This document shows, piece after piece, positions 25,421-34,495 of a stretch of 36,138 bases of DNA. Position numbers and translations under genes: made by a program. Within the stretch, counting starts at the first letter, position 1; every line of letters starts with the position of its first letter. Below the pieces are notes generated by a model. The model was not told the DNA's origin and made no database searches. It saw only the letters and a list, made by a program, of their open reading frames with translations. The stretch lies in NCBI GenBank assembly GCA_015068735.1, contig SVJW01000014.1, forward strand, positions 1-36,138. Direction: 5' to 3'. This stretch comes from Oscillospiraceae bacterium (GTDB lineage Bacteria > Bacillota > Clostridia > UMGS1883).

Positions 25421-26128
25421 TTAAGCATAAACAAGTGTACCTAATTCTTCACCCTCCAAAACGCGCTTGATATTTTCAGGATCTGAAAGACCAAATACAC
25501 GGATAGGCATTTTGTTATCCATACAAAGAGAAGTTGCTGTTGTATCCATAACACCTAATCCTTTGTTAAGTACATCGATATATGAGATGGAATCATACTT
25601 AGCTGCGTTGGGATTTACTGCAGGATCGCTATCATATACTCCGTCAACCTTTTTAGCAAGTAATATTGCATCTGCATCAATTTCAGCAGCACGAAGTGCA
25701 GCTGTTGTGTCGGTCGAGAAGAAGGGATTACCTGTACCGCAACCGAAGATAACTACCCTTCCTTTTTCGAGATGACGAACTGCTCTTCCTCTGATATAAG
25801 TTTCTGCTATCTGGCGCATTTCAATGGCAGTCTGAACACGGGTTTCTATTCCATGGCGTTCAAACGCATCACAAAGCGCAAGAGAATTGATAACAGTAGC
25901 AAGCATGCCCATATGGTCAGCACGGGTACGCTCCATATTTTCTCCCGTCCTTCCTCTCCAGAAGTTACCGCCACCTACAACAACTGCAATCTGTACACCC
26001 ATTTTAGTGCATTTTTTAATTGTAGATGCTATATCATCGAGAATCTTTTCATCAAGCCCAAAACCTTTTTCGCCAGCTAAAGCCTCACCACTAAGTTTAA
26101 TGAGAACTCTTTTATATTTTTTAGACAT
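25421..26128 (-). CDS. pyrH: UMP kinase
   Basis: The 235-residue amino-acid-kinase-fold protein has KLSGEALAG (near 10-18), [46 protein letters not shown] and [10 protein letters not shown]. It phosphorylates UMP to UDP for pyrimidine nucleotide supply. It is the first gene of the long operon. I chose ATG 26128; an in-frame TTG at 26137 would be three bases from the AAAGG. The rpsB and tsf genes that usually precede pyrH-frr in Firmicutes are absent, and spoVAE is divergent instead. Confidence 0.96.
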   Translation of the reverse strand: MSKKYKRVLIKLSGEALAGEKGFGLDEKILDDIASTIKKCTKMGVQIAVVVGGGNFWRGRTGENMERTRADHMGMLATVINSLALCDAFERHGIETRVQTAIEMRQIAETYIRGRAVRHLEKGRVVIFGCGTGNPFFSTDTTAALRAAEIDADAILLAKKVDGVYDSDPAVNPNAAKYDSISYIDVLNKGLGVMDTTATSLCMDNKMPIRVFGLSDPENIKRVLEGEELGTLVYA

Positions 26129-26161
26129 TAAAATCAACAGCCTTTCATATGTATTTATAAT

Positions 26162-26191
26162 ATTCTACCACATTTCTCTGTTATTTGTAAA
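26162..26191 (-). promoter_or_regulatory. Promoter upstream of pyrH
   Basis: On the minus strand TTTACA (26186-26191), 18-nt spacer, TAGAAT (26162-26167) with an extended TGG just before the -10. It is the only good sigma-A promoter I see for the 16-kb run of genes; internal promoters may exist. Confidence 0.55.
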
Positions 26192-26240
26192 TATAAATAA
26201 CATAATAAAATAAAATATTTTTAAGAATTAGGATATTTCA

Positions 26241-26269
26241 GAATAACGTTTTTTAAATTCACGATACTA
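26241..26269 (+). promoter_or_regulatory. Sigma-G/F-like promoter of spoVAE
   Basis: GAATA (26241-26245), 17-nt spacer, GATACTA (26263-26269). This closely matches the forespore sigma consensus (G-A/C-ATA about 18 nt from CATNNTA), with one mismatch at the first -10 base and a spacer one base short. SpoVA genes are sigma-G regulated in Bacillus, so the match is biologically sensible. Confidence 0.5.
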
Positions 26270-26288
26270 AACATACGGAGGCGATATC

Positions 26289-26648
26289 GTGAATTTTATT
26301 TATTCATTTATTTTCGGTGGTATTTTATGTGCTATAGGACAAATTATAATTGACAAAACAGCTATAACGCCGGCAAGATTGTTGACAGGGTATGTTTGTA
26401 CAGGCGTCTTTCTTTCATTGATAGGCGTTTATGATAAACTTGTGAAGTTTGCCGGTGCAGGCGCAACAGTTCCTTTGACAGGGTTTGGTTATACATTGTT
26501 TAAAGGCGTAAAAACCGCAATTTCAAAAGATGGTTTTATCGGAATTTTTACCGGGGGTTTGACTGCTACTGCCGGCGGTATTACCGCGGCAATTGTTTTT
26601 GCTGTTGTTGCAGCACTTATTACCAGGACAAAACAAAATAAGCGTTAA
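26289..26648 (+). CDS. spoVAE: Stage V sporulation protein AE (SpoVAE, SpoVAEB type)
   Basis: This 119-residue membrane protein has about four hydrophobic segments: the opening FGGILCAIGQIIIDKTAITPARLLTGYVCTG, VPLTGFGYTLFKGVK in the middle, and a glycine/alanine-rich closing helix. This is the usual SpoVAE. SpoVA proteins form the forespore inner-membrane channel that takes up dipicolinic acid during sporulation and releases it at germination. The start codon is GTG at 26289 with GGAGG upstream. Usually spoVAC, spoVAD and spoVAE lie together; here it is alone, divergent from pyrH and convergent with dacF, with a forespore-type promoter. Confidence 0.92.
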   Translation: MNFIYSFIFGGILCAIGQIIIDKTAITPARLLTGYVCTGVFLSLIGVYDKLVKFAGAGATVPLTGFGYTLFKGVKTAISKDGFIGIFTGGLTATAGGITAAIVFAVVAALITRTKQNKR

Positions 26649-26668
26649 GATTTTTCTTAACGCTTATT
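26637..26668. terminator. Bidirectional terminator shared by spoVAE and dacF
   Basis: Perfect 14-bp stem: AATAAGCGTTAAGA (26637-26650), TTTT loop, TCTTAACGCTTATT (26655-26668). Both stop codons, spoVAE TAA at 26646-26648 and dacF TAA at 26664-26666, lie inside the stem. The terminal codons of both proteins are therefore part of the terminator. Confidence 0.8.
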
Positions 26669-27755
26669 TAAACCAATTCAAAAAGTTTACTTTTATTTTT
26701 TCAAGAATAGATACTTTACGTATTTTATGTCCTGTCAAAAGCCTGATTTCTTTTACTTTTTCCCCATTGCAATAAACTTCTAACTTTCCTGCAACACTGC
26801 CCTTTTTTGCCGGTGCTGAAATTTTATCAATTTTAACTACAGTAGTAATTGACTCGCTATTATTTATCGCAATTTTAAAGTCTTCTTCGTATACTAAATC
26901 TACACACTTTTTATACTTTTTATCATATGTAAAGTTTAATGCCTTGTCACCTTTTTGGGCTATGGTTTTTGTATCATAGTTTTCAAAGCCATAATCAAGA
27001 AGATAGGCGTGATCGTTCCAATCATCAGGAGCGTTCAAAGTAACACAAATCAGCTCTTGACCTTCCCTCTCTGCACTCGAAACAAGACATCTTCCGCACT
27101 TTTTTGTGAAGCCTGTCTTTACACCGTTACAACCATCATAGGACCAAAGTAGTTTGTTATGATTTTTAAGCGTTCTTCCGGTTGTAGTTCCTGTATTTTC
27201 AATAGAATAATTCTTTGTTGATACAATTTTTCTAAAGTTATCATTCTTCATTGCTTCCATGGTTATAATAGCTAAATCATATGCCGTGGTATAATGTCCT
27301 TCAGCGTCAAGACCGTGTGGGTTTTTGAAAGAAGTGTCTGTTGCACCGATTTTTTTTGCGCGCTGTGTCATAAATAGCGAAAAAGCATTTACATTTCCGC
27401 ATAGATGTTCTGCTATCGCAACTGCAGAATCATTACCGCTTTTAAGCATAAGTCCATAAGTAAGTTCTTCAAGTGTAAGTTCTTCCCCCGGTTTCAGCCA
27501 CAAAGAAGATCCTTCCGTCCCTGATGCAAAAGGGCTTATTTTAACAATTTCTCCAAATTTGTTGCTTTCACAAGCAATTAAACCTGTCATTATTTTTGTA
27601 GTGCTCGCCATAGGAAGTTTTTGACGAGCGTTGTACTCATACAAAATGCGTCCGCTTCCTGCATCTATCAAAACTGCGCTTTGAGCACTTATAGCAAAAA
27701 CCCGATATGTAATTAGATTAAAAAGCAAAAGTATTACTATGCAAAATTTACACAT
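26664..27755 (-). CDS. dacF: D-alanyl-D-alanine carboxypeptidase (PBP5/DacF family)
   Basis: The 363-residue protein has a signal peptide (hydrophobic VILLLF core, cleavage near VFA-IS at residue 21) and the three penicillin-binding motifs: SxxK as STTK (Ser51, Lys54), SGN in MLKSGNDSAV, and KTG in GVKTGFT. A C-terminal beta domain and a final amphipathic helix (FLNWFK) resemble PBP5-type membrane anchoring. It trims the terminal D-Ala from peptidoglycan stems. I name it DacF because it is convergent with spoVAE, but DacB/DacA-type roles are possible. The start lies six bases from a strong hairpin that includes its only SD. Confidence 0.85.
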   Translation of the reverse strand: MCKFCIVILLLFNLITYRVFAISAQSAVLIDAGSGRILYEYNARQKLPMASTTKIMTGLIACESNKFGEIVKISPFASGTEGSSLWLKPGEELTLEELTYGLMLKSGNDSAVAIAEHLCGNVNAFSLFMTQRAKKIGATDTSFKNPHGLDAEGHYTTAYDLAIITMEAMKNDNFRKIVSTKNYSIENTGTTTGRTLKNHNKLLWSYDGCNGVKTGFTKKCGRCLVSSAEREGQELICVTLNAPDDWNDHAYLLDYGFENYDTKTIAQKGDKALNFTYDKKYKKCVDLVYEEDFKIAINNSESITTVVKIDKISAPAKKGSVAGKLEVYCNGEKVKEIRLLTGHKIRKVSILEKIKVNFLNWFK

Positions 27756-27801
27756 AAAAAACCCCTCTTCTCCGATAGTCTATTCCGGAAAAGAGGGGTT
27801 T
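27756..27801 (-). terminator. Terminator-like hairpin containing the dacF SD
   Basis: On the minus strand a stem of 16 pairs (one U-G) has outer arms AAACCCCTCTT and AAGAGGGGTTT, and inner arms TCCG and CGGA around an 11-nt loop. A T6 run follows and meets the dacF ATG. It ends transcription of the P-loop gene upstream. The SD AGAGGGG of dacF lies in its 3' arm. Confidence 0.8.
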
Positions 27802-27808
27802 AGAAGAC

Positions 27809-28219
27809 TTATTTTACATATTTCTTGATTGCGTCGGAAGCATCTGCAGGATTCATGCTGAGAATAATCTGAATTTCTGCATTATTCTGTTCAGCTACTA
27901 CATTTATTTTATCAAGGAATGCCTCGAGTGCTGCCATATCATCATTAACGATTTTTGTAATGCTGTCAACAAAAACATGAGCTATATCGTAATTTTGAGA
28001 AAGGATACCGCATACGAATCCGTAAAAAGCATCATAAGAATTAATACCATACTCTTCAGTATCAACAAGTCTAACTTTATGAGAAAGATCGAGTACATGT
28101 CTCTTACCCTTGTTTATGAAAACCACACTACCTGTTGCAACTTTTTCAGCATTATGTACCGCGTCAATAAGTCTTGCAGTTTTACCTGTACCCTTTTCGC
28201 CAATAATAACATTAATCAT
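27809..28219 (-). CDS. Small P-loop protein of unknown function
   Basis: The 136-residue protein has a Walker A motif GEKGTGKT (residues 7-14) and a Walker B-like strand HVFVDS (Asp85), followed by KINVVAEQ and a last strand IQIILSMN. This is a minimal RecA/KaiC-like or kinase-like P-loop fold without recognisable accessory domains. Similar small ATPases are common, and mostly unannotated, in Clostridia. It has its own promoter (TTGCCT, 17 nt, TATAAT), a strong SD (AGGAGGG) and its own terminator, so it is a single-gene unit between ligA and dacF. I assign no function. Confidence 0.75.
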   Translation of the reverse strand: MINVIIGEKGTGKTARLIDAVHNAEKVATGSVVFINKGKRHVLDLSHKVRLVDTEEYGINSYDAFYGFVCGILSQNYDIAHVFVDSITKIVNDDMAALEAFLDKINVVAEQNNAEIQIILSMNPADASDAIKKYVK

Positions 28220-28261
28220 AACTAAGCCCTCCTAAAGTTTATTTGGTGTCTCTGTGATTAT

Positions 28262-28290
28262 ATTATACAATATATGTGGTATAAAGGCAA
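28262..28290 (-). promoter_or_regulatory. Promoter of the P-loop gene
   Basis: TTGCCT (28285-28290), 17-nt spacer, TATAAT (28262-28267) on the minus strand, followed by AGGAGGG before the ATG. Confidence 0.65.
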
Positions 28291-28338
28291 GTAATTTTTA
28301 ATAATTTTCACAAAAAAACATATTAAGTATAAAAACTT

Positions 28339-30348
<2,010 letters not shown>

Positions 30349-30361
30349 TTATGTTGTTAAA

Positions 30362-31567
30362 TTATTCAGCCGCTTTCCAAGAAGTTCCGTCTGCAAAACG
30401 TACTTCTTTTACTTTCAGATTCTTGATGTTCTTCGCTAAATCGCCGGACTTGATAGCCCAGGTAACTCTCGCCTTACTACAAGGAAGTAACTGTAAATTA
30501 TTAACGTAATAATAACCTGCATTAGTTTCTATAACTTCACCTTCACCATCACAAATGTCAAAGTCAAGTCCTATATAAGTGATGTTCTTATCACTTAAAT
30601 TTCTGTATTCAAAAGTTATAACTTTCTTTCCGTTTCTGTCGCTGAACCAATAGTTTATAAATCCTAATGGAGAATTTGCTGCGGATTCCCATGTTTTAAG
30701 AACATTGGAACGCAATGAATAGAGCATCTGAACATATTGTGAATTGCCTGCCTCAATCTTAGTAAGCGCATCTTCTATTTTTCTGTATGCAAGTTCATAT
30801 TTTTTACTTTCAAGCAAAGAATTAGCACCAATATTTTCTCCGCCATCACCTAAAACTGCATATATGTAAACAGCCTCATCATAAGTAAGTCCCCATGATT
30901 TTGCTTTATATGTTTCGTACTCGTTTGAATTTATCTCTTTTTTACTTCCGTCGTAATGATAAATTGTTATGTTTTCACCACTTGGCATAGATGGAGTTTC
31001 CGGTGTTTCTACTTCTGTGCCGGGAGCGGCAAAAAGCCAGCCCTCTTTTATATATTTCTCTACCTCGTCAAAAAGTATTTCTCTTGAATCTCCTTCAGAA
31101 TTGTATATGATAACATTGCCAAACTGATTGAACTGAGGATTAACCTTTTCCCAACCAAGTGTTTTATACATAGGCACATGAGCTTCCGGCACCCTTATAA
31201 TTGTACCGTCCGTGTATTTTATGACAGCATCCCCGGTTGTGGTAGGCTGACTGTTTTCAGGCGTCTGAGGTGCTTCTGTAGGAGGAGCAGGTGCAGGTTG
31301 TTCCTCTTTCACAAACCAGCCGACTGCTTTCTGAGCCTCTACCCTGTCTGCCGGCACGACAATAGTTCTGCCATCAGCAGAATACATAGTAACGGGCTTT
31401 TCCAAGAACCAACCCATTCCCTCGGCAGTGTAAACAGCAATCTGATTTTCATCAACCAAAAGTGTTCTTCCATCTAATGCATAAAGAGTTGTTTTCTCCG
31501 CAAACACCGTTGTAGATATGCATAATAATGAAATCAAACAAAACATCGCAATAATAGCTTTTTTCAT
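30362..31567 (-). CDS. Secreted protein with five degenerate DG/W repeats
   Basis: The 401-residue protein has a clear signal peptide (MKKAIIAMFCLISLL, cleavage near VFA-EK at 23). Five imperfect repeats of about 30 residues follow, each with Y-x-x-D/E-G, an acidic V/Y stretch and a terminal W. The DG and W pairs fall at 32-33/53, 65-66/84, 120-121/139, 158-159/177 and 206-207/225. The G-to-W distance is 18 in four of the five. Proline-rich linkers (91-109, 185-198) split them 2+2+1. After a helical middle part, the C-terminal 100 residues form a beta domain (VITFEYRNLSDKNITYIGLDF) of the kind seen in extracellular interaction modules. Function is unknown. Localisation outside the membrane is likely, possibly wall-associated. 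Confidence 0.8.
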   Translation of the reverse strand: MKKAIIAMFCLISLLCISTTVFAEKTTLYALDGRTLLVDENQIAVYTAEGMGWFLEKPVTMYSADGRTIVVPADRVEAQKAVGWFVKEEQPAPAPPTEAPQTPENSQPTTTGDAVIKYTDGTIIRVPEAHVPMYKTLGWEKVNPQFNQFGNVIIYNSEGDSREILFDEVEKYIKEGWLFAAPGTEVETPETPSMPSGENITIYHYDGSKKEINSNEYETYKAKSWGLTYDEAVYIYAVLGDGGENIGANSLLESKKYELAYRKIEDALTKIEAGNSQYVQMLYSLRSNVLKTWESAANSPLGFINYWFSDRNGKKVITFEYRNLSDKNITYIGLDFDICDGEGEVIETNAGYYYVNNLQLLPCSKARVTWAIKSGDLAKNIKNLKVKEVRFADGTSWKAAE

Positions 31568-31609
31568 TCAATTCATCACCTTTCATTTATCTTTTGTAAG
31601 CTTATAAGT

Positions 31610-31638
31610 ATTATATCTCAAATATTTTAACAGGTCAA
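31610..31638 (-). promoter_or_regulatory. Promoter of the repeat-protein gene
   Basis: TTGACC (31633-31638), 17-nt spacer, TATAAT (31610-31615) on the minus strand. The SD AAAGGTGATG follows. Confidence 0.7.
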
Positions 31639-31677
31639 CTGTTTTGATTAAATTAACGAGATTAAATACATTTGTCC

Positions 31678-31706
31678 TTGCAAATAACAGAAAAAAATGA
31701 TAAAAT
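31678..31706 (+). promoter_or_regulatory. Promoter of the DUF4317 gene
   Basis: TTGCAA (31678-31683), 17-nt spacer, TAAAAT (31701-31706) with an extended TGA before the -10. The SD AAGGGG follows eight bases before the ATG. Confidence 0.6.
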
Positions 31707-31736
31707 AACACCAGTTCTACACAAGGGGTAATTTAT

Positions 31737-32876
31737 ATGATTCAAAAAGAAATTAACGAAATAAGACGTCATCTTATTGGAGAAAGGTGTTGCGTCGGAA
31801 AAATTTACGGTTGTTTTGTAAATCAGCAGAAAGAAATTATATCTCATATTGAAAGTTCGTTAGCATTGATGCCACAAGGTGAAAGGGATAAATTTTTAAC
31901 AATAATAAGAAAAGTTTTGTCAGGCGGACTTGGAAAAAATCTTACCGATGTTACTTTTACAACAGCACAGGTGACTGACGGCGAAGAGCATAAACTTCTT
32001 ATGAAAATCCGCGACTGTCAGGCAAACGATGAAGAAAGCAGAGAAAACATTTTCCGCAAAATCATTGACAATGTAGCTATAGAAGGAAATTATGTGATAC
32101 TTCTTGCTGTTGATGCGTATGACGTTCCTTTTAAAACAAAAGACGGAAATAGTGACGGTCTTGACTCAACGGATGTTTTTACATATATTGTTTGCGCAAT
32201 TTGTCCTGTAAAAGACAGCAAATCAGAGCTCGGATATATTCCCGAAGAAAAGGAGTTTCACACTTTTATAACTCCACAGATAATTTCCAATCCCGAAACA
32301 GGTTTTATGTTCCCTGCCTTCGATGACAGAAGCACAAACATATATAATGCTTTGTTTTATCTTAAAAACACATCGGTTGTACAGGAAAAATTATTTGATG
32401 CCCTTTTCAAAGCTGAACCGCCTATGCCTGTTCCTGAACAAAAAGAAAATTTCACCAACGCACTTACAAACTCATTGGAAAACGAATGTAGTTTTGATGT
32501 AGTTCAGTCTATCCATGAACAAATTCGCGAACGTATCGAGCAGCACAAAGAAAGCAAAGATCCTGCGCCTATTGATTTCACGGCAAACGATGTGGGAAAC
32601 ATGCTTAAATACAGCGGTGTTCCTGAGGAAAAAATACAGGCATTCTGTGATAAGTGTGATGAAGAATTTGGAAAAGATGCCGTTCTCATTCCGACGAATA
32701 TTATTGAAAGCAAAAAATTTGAAGTGGTTACTCCACAGGTTAAAATTACTGTCGACCCTGAATATACCTATGCGGTTGAAACGCGCATAATAGACGGACG
32801 AAAGTATCTTTTAATACCTGCCGATGACAGTGTTGCTATAAACGGAATAAATATTAGAATACCAAAAGAAGAATAA
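31737..32876 (+). CDS. DUF4317-family protein, function unknown
   Basis: The 379-residue protein opens with EINEIRRHLIGERCCVGKIYGCFVNQQKEII, the typical start of the DUF4317 family, common in gut Clostridia. It has no signal peptide or membrane segment. The middle part (VILLAVDAYDVPFKTKDG, FTYIVCAICPVK) forms a mixed alpha/beta core. Residues about 235-290 are helical and charged. The C-terminus is a beta-rich domain ending YLLIPADDSVAINGINIRIPKEE. No catalytic motif is evident to me. It is a single-gene unit with its own promoter, divergent from the repeat-protein gene and sharing a perfect-palindrome terminator with the serine dehydratase gene. Confidence 0.82.
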   Translation: MIQKEINEIRRHLIGERCCVGKIYGCFVNQQKEIISHIESSLALMPQGERDKFLTIIRKVLSGGLGKNLTDVTFTTAQVTDGEEHKLLMKIRDCQANDEESRENIFRKIIDNVAIEGNYVILLAVDAYDVPFKTKDGNSDGLDSTDVFTYIVCAICPVKDSKSELGYIPEEKEFHTFITPQIISNPETGFMFPAFDDRSTNIYNALFYLKNTSVVQEKLFDALFKAEPPMPVPEQKENFTNALTNSLENECSFDVVQSIHEQIRERIEQHKESKDPAPIDFTANDVGNMLKYSGVPEEKIQAFCDKCDEEFGKDAVLIPTNIIESKKFEVVTPQVKITVDPEYTYAVETRIIDGRKYLLIPADDSVAINGINIRIPKEE

Positions 32877-32914
32877 AAAGAAAGTTTCCGACCATGGTCG
32901 GAAACTTTCTTTTT
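32875..32914. terminator. Perfect 40-bp palindromic bidirectional terminator
   Basis: Bases 32875-32894 and 32895-32914 are exact reverse complements (core GTTTCCGACCATGGTCGGAAAC), with T5 tails on each strand. It overlaps the stop codons of DUF4317 and of the serine dehydratase. Confidence 0.88.
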
Positions 32915-34343
32915 ATTTATACAATTTTGCAAGACCGCCTTCGCTCGTTTCACGGTAGTGATGTGAGAGATCCTTTCCTGTTTCATACATAGTCTGCACA
33001 ACAAGGTCAAACGATATTTTTCTGGAGTCGGTCAAGAAATTAGCCAGATTTACAGCGTTGATTGCACGCATAGCTGCTACAGCATTTCGTTCTATACAAG
33101 GAATTTGTACAAGTCCGTATATCGGGTCACAAGTCAGTCCAAGATGATGCTCAATTGCAATTTCTGCCGCGTACTCAATCTGTTCAAGACTCATATTATA
33201 AAGCTGTGCCAAAGCTGCCGAAGCCATAGCACAAGCGGTGCCGACTTCTGCCTGACAGCCACATTCTGCACCGCTTATTGATGCATTTGTTTTTACTATA
33301 TTGCCAATTATTGCAGCGGTCTTAAGTGCTTTATAGATTTCCTCATCCGGGAAGTTTCTCTTTTCTTGAATATAGTACAAAACAGCCGGCAATACTCCAC
33401 TCGCTCCGCAAGTGGGTGCAGTAACGATTTTTTCGCCACAGGCGTTTTGTTCGCTTACTGCAAATGCATAGGAACAAACCAGTCGGTTTTCGCGCGTTTG
33501 CTCACTTTCATCAATATGATGTTGCCTGTAAAGGTACTTCGCTTTCTTCTGCACTTTTAATATACCCGGAAGTTCACCACTATCAGAAAGTCCCTTATTG
33601 ATAGAAAATTTCATTGCCGCCCATACTTCTTTAACGAAATCATTTATTTCGTTATCTTCACACTCATCAACATACTCCCATAATTCTTTATTGTTCTTTC
33701 TGCAATAATTTGCTATCTCTGTAAAGCTATGAAGCGGATATATGTTTTCATTTTCTTTAAGTTCTTCACCCTCAATTACTATCTGTCCGCCACCAATACT
33801 GAATACGCGGCATTCGCCAATAACCTCACCCTTTTCATATGCAAACATTTTTAATGTGTTGGGATGAGGTAAATCTTTTGTAATGCAATCAAACTGAATG
33901 TCAGCTTTTTTTGGATAAAAAGCCTGCTCAAGAGCGTAATCGGTACGGTGTCCTTTTCCTGTCTGAGCCAGCGAACCGTACAGGATAACCTTGAAATGGT
34001 CTGCCCGTCTGTATTTTTCTTTAAACAGAAGGCATGCTTTCTCCGGACCCATTGTATGAGAACTGGAAGGACCTCTTCCCAATTTATACAATTCACGGAT
34101 TGAGGACATTGTATTTCTTTCGATTTTTGTTTCATTTTCACTACTGTCAAAGAAATAATCTAAATTTACATTGTAAAGCTTACAAATTTTATAAATTGAC
34201 TCTATGCTCGGCATTGAAAGTTCATTTTCCCATTTAGAAACGGCACGATTCGTCACTCCTAATCGTTTTCCGAATTCGCTTTGATTAAGACCGAGAGACT
34301 TTCTCAGCATTATAATTTTTTCTGCAAAATTGAACTTGCTCAT
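32913..34343 (-). CDS. sdaA: L-serine dehydratase (iron-sulfur) with fused N-terminal XRE-type HTH
   Basis: From ATG 34343 the protein has 476 residues. Residues about 6-65 are a Cro/C1-type HTH (KIIMLRKSLGLNQSEFGKRLGVTNRAVSKWENE). The rest is a complete single-chain serine dehydratase beginning MSSIRELYKLGRGPSSSHTMGP (beta domain, near 79-100). The alpha domain has APTCGASGVLPA, GAECGCQAEVG and LTCDPIYGLVQIPC, holding the Cys expected to ligate the 4Fe-4S cluster. The enzyme deaminates L-serine to pyruvate and ammonia and is oxygen-sensitive. The fusion suggests a DNA-binding or serine-sensing regulatory role. AAGGGCGG precedes the ATG; the TTG at 34373 is unlikely. An internal ATG at residue 79 could yield the enzyme alone. 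Its promoter faces a LysR gene. Confidence 0.88.
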   Translation of the reverse strand: MSKFNFAEKIIMLRKSLGLNQSEFGKRLGVTNRAVSKWENELSMPSIESIYKICKLYNVNLDYFFDSSENETKIERNTMSSIRELYKLGRGPSSSHTMGPEKACLLFKEKYRRADHFKVILYGSLAQTGKGHRTDYALEQAFYPKKADIQFDCITKDLPHPNTLKMFAYEKGEVIGECRVFSIGGGQIVIEGEELKENENIYPLHSFTEIANYCRKNNKELWEYVDECEDNEINDFVKEVWAAMKFSINKGLSDSGELPGILKVQKKAKYLYRQHHIDESEQTRENRLVCSYAFAVSEQNACGEKIVTAPTCGASGVLPAVLYYIQEKRNFPDEEIYKALKTAAIIGNIVKTNASISGAECGCQAEVGTACAMASAALAQLYNMSLEQIEYAAEIAIEHHLGLTCDPIYGLVQIPCIERNAVAAMRAINAVNLANFLTDSRKISFDLVVQTMYETGKDLSHHYRETSEGGLAKLYK

Positions 34344-34373
34344 TGTACAACCGCCCTTATATTTGTTACCCAA

Positions 34374-34402
34374 ATTATAACAAAAATAGTTTGTCCTGTA
34401 AA
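34374..34402 (-). promoter_or_regulatory. Promoter of the HTH-serine dehydratase gene
   Basis: TTTACA (34397-34402), 17-nt spacer, TATAAT (34374-34379) on the minus strand, divergent from the LysR promoter. Confidence 0.7.
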
Positions 34403-34419
34403 TAGCAATTCATACAAAT

Positions 34420-34442
34420 ATTATCAACCCATGGTTGATAAT
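34420..34442. promoter_or_regulatory. Operator-like palindrome in the serine dehydratase/LysR intergenic region
   Basis: ATTATCAACC (34420-34429), CAT, GGTTGATAAT (34433-34442): 10-bp perfect arms. It ends one base before the LysR -35 box and 18 bp upstream of the dehydratase -35 box. This fits autorepression of lysR and activation of the enzyme gene. The fused HTH domain is an alternative binder. Confidence 0.7.
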
Positions 34443-34471
34443 TTGACAATAACTCTCTTTTTAAGTATAAT
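34443..34471 (+). promoter_or_regulatory. Consensus promoter of the LysR gene
   Basis: TTGACA (34443-34448), 17-nt spacer, TATAAT (34466-34471): a perfect sigma-A consensus. Such a strong promoter on a regulator gene implies repression, and the palindrome touches its -35. Confidence 0.8.
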
Positions 34472-34495
34472 TAAACACTGAAAGAAGTGAAAGAA

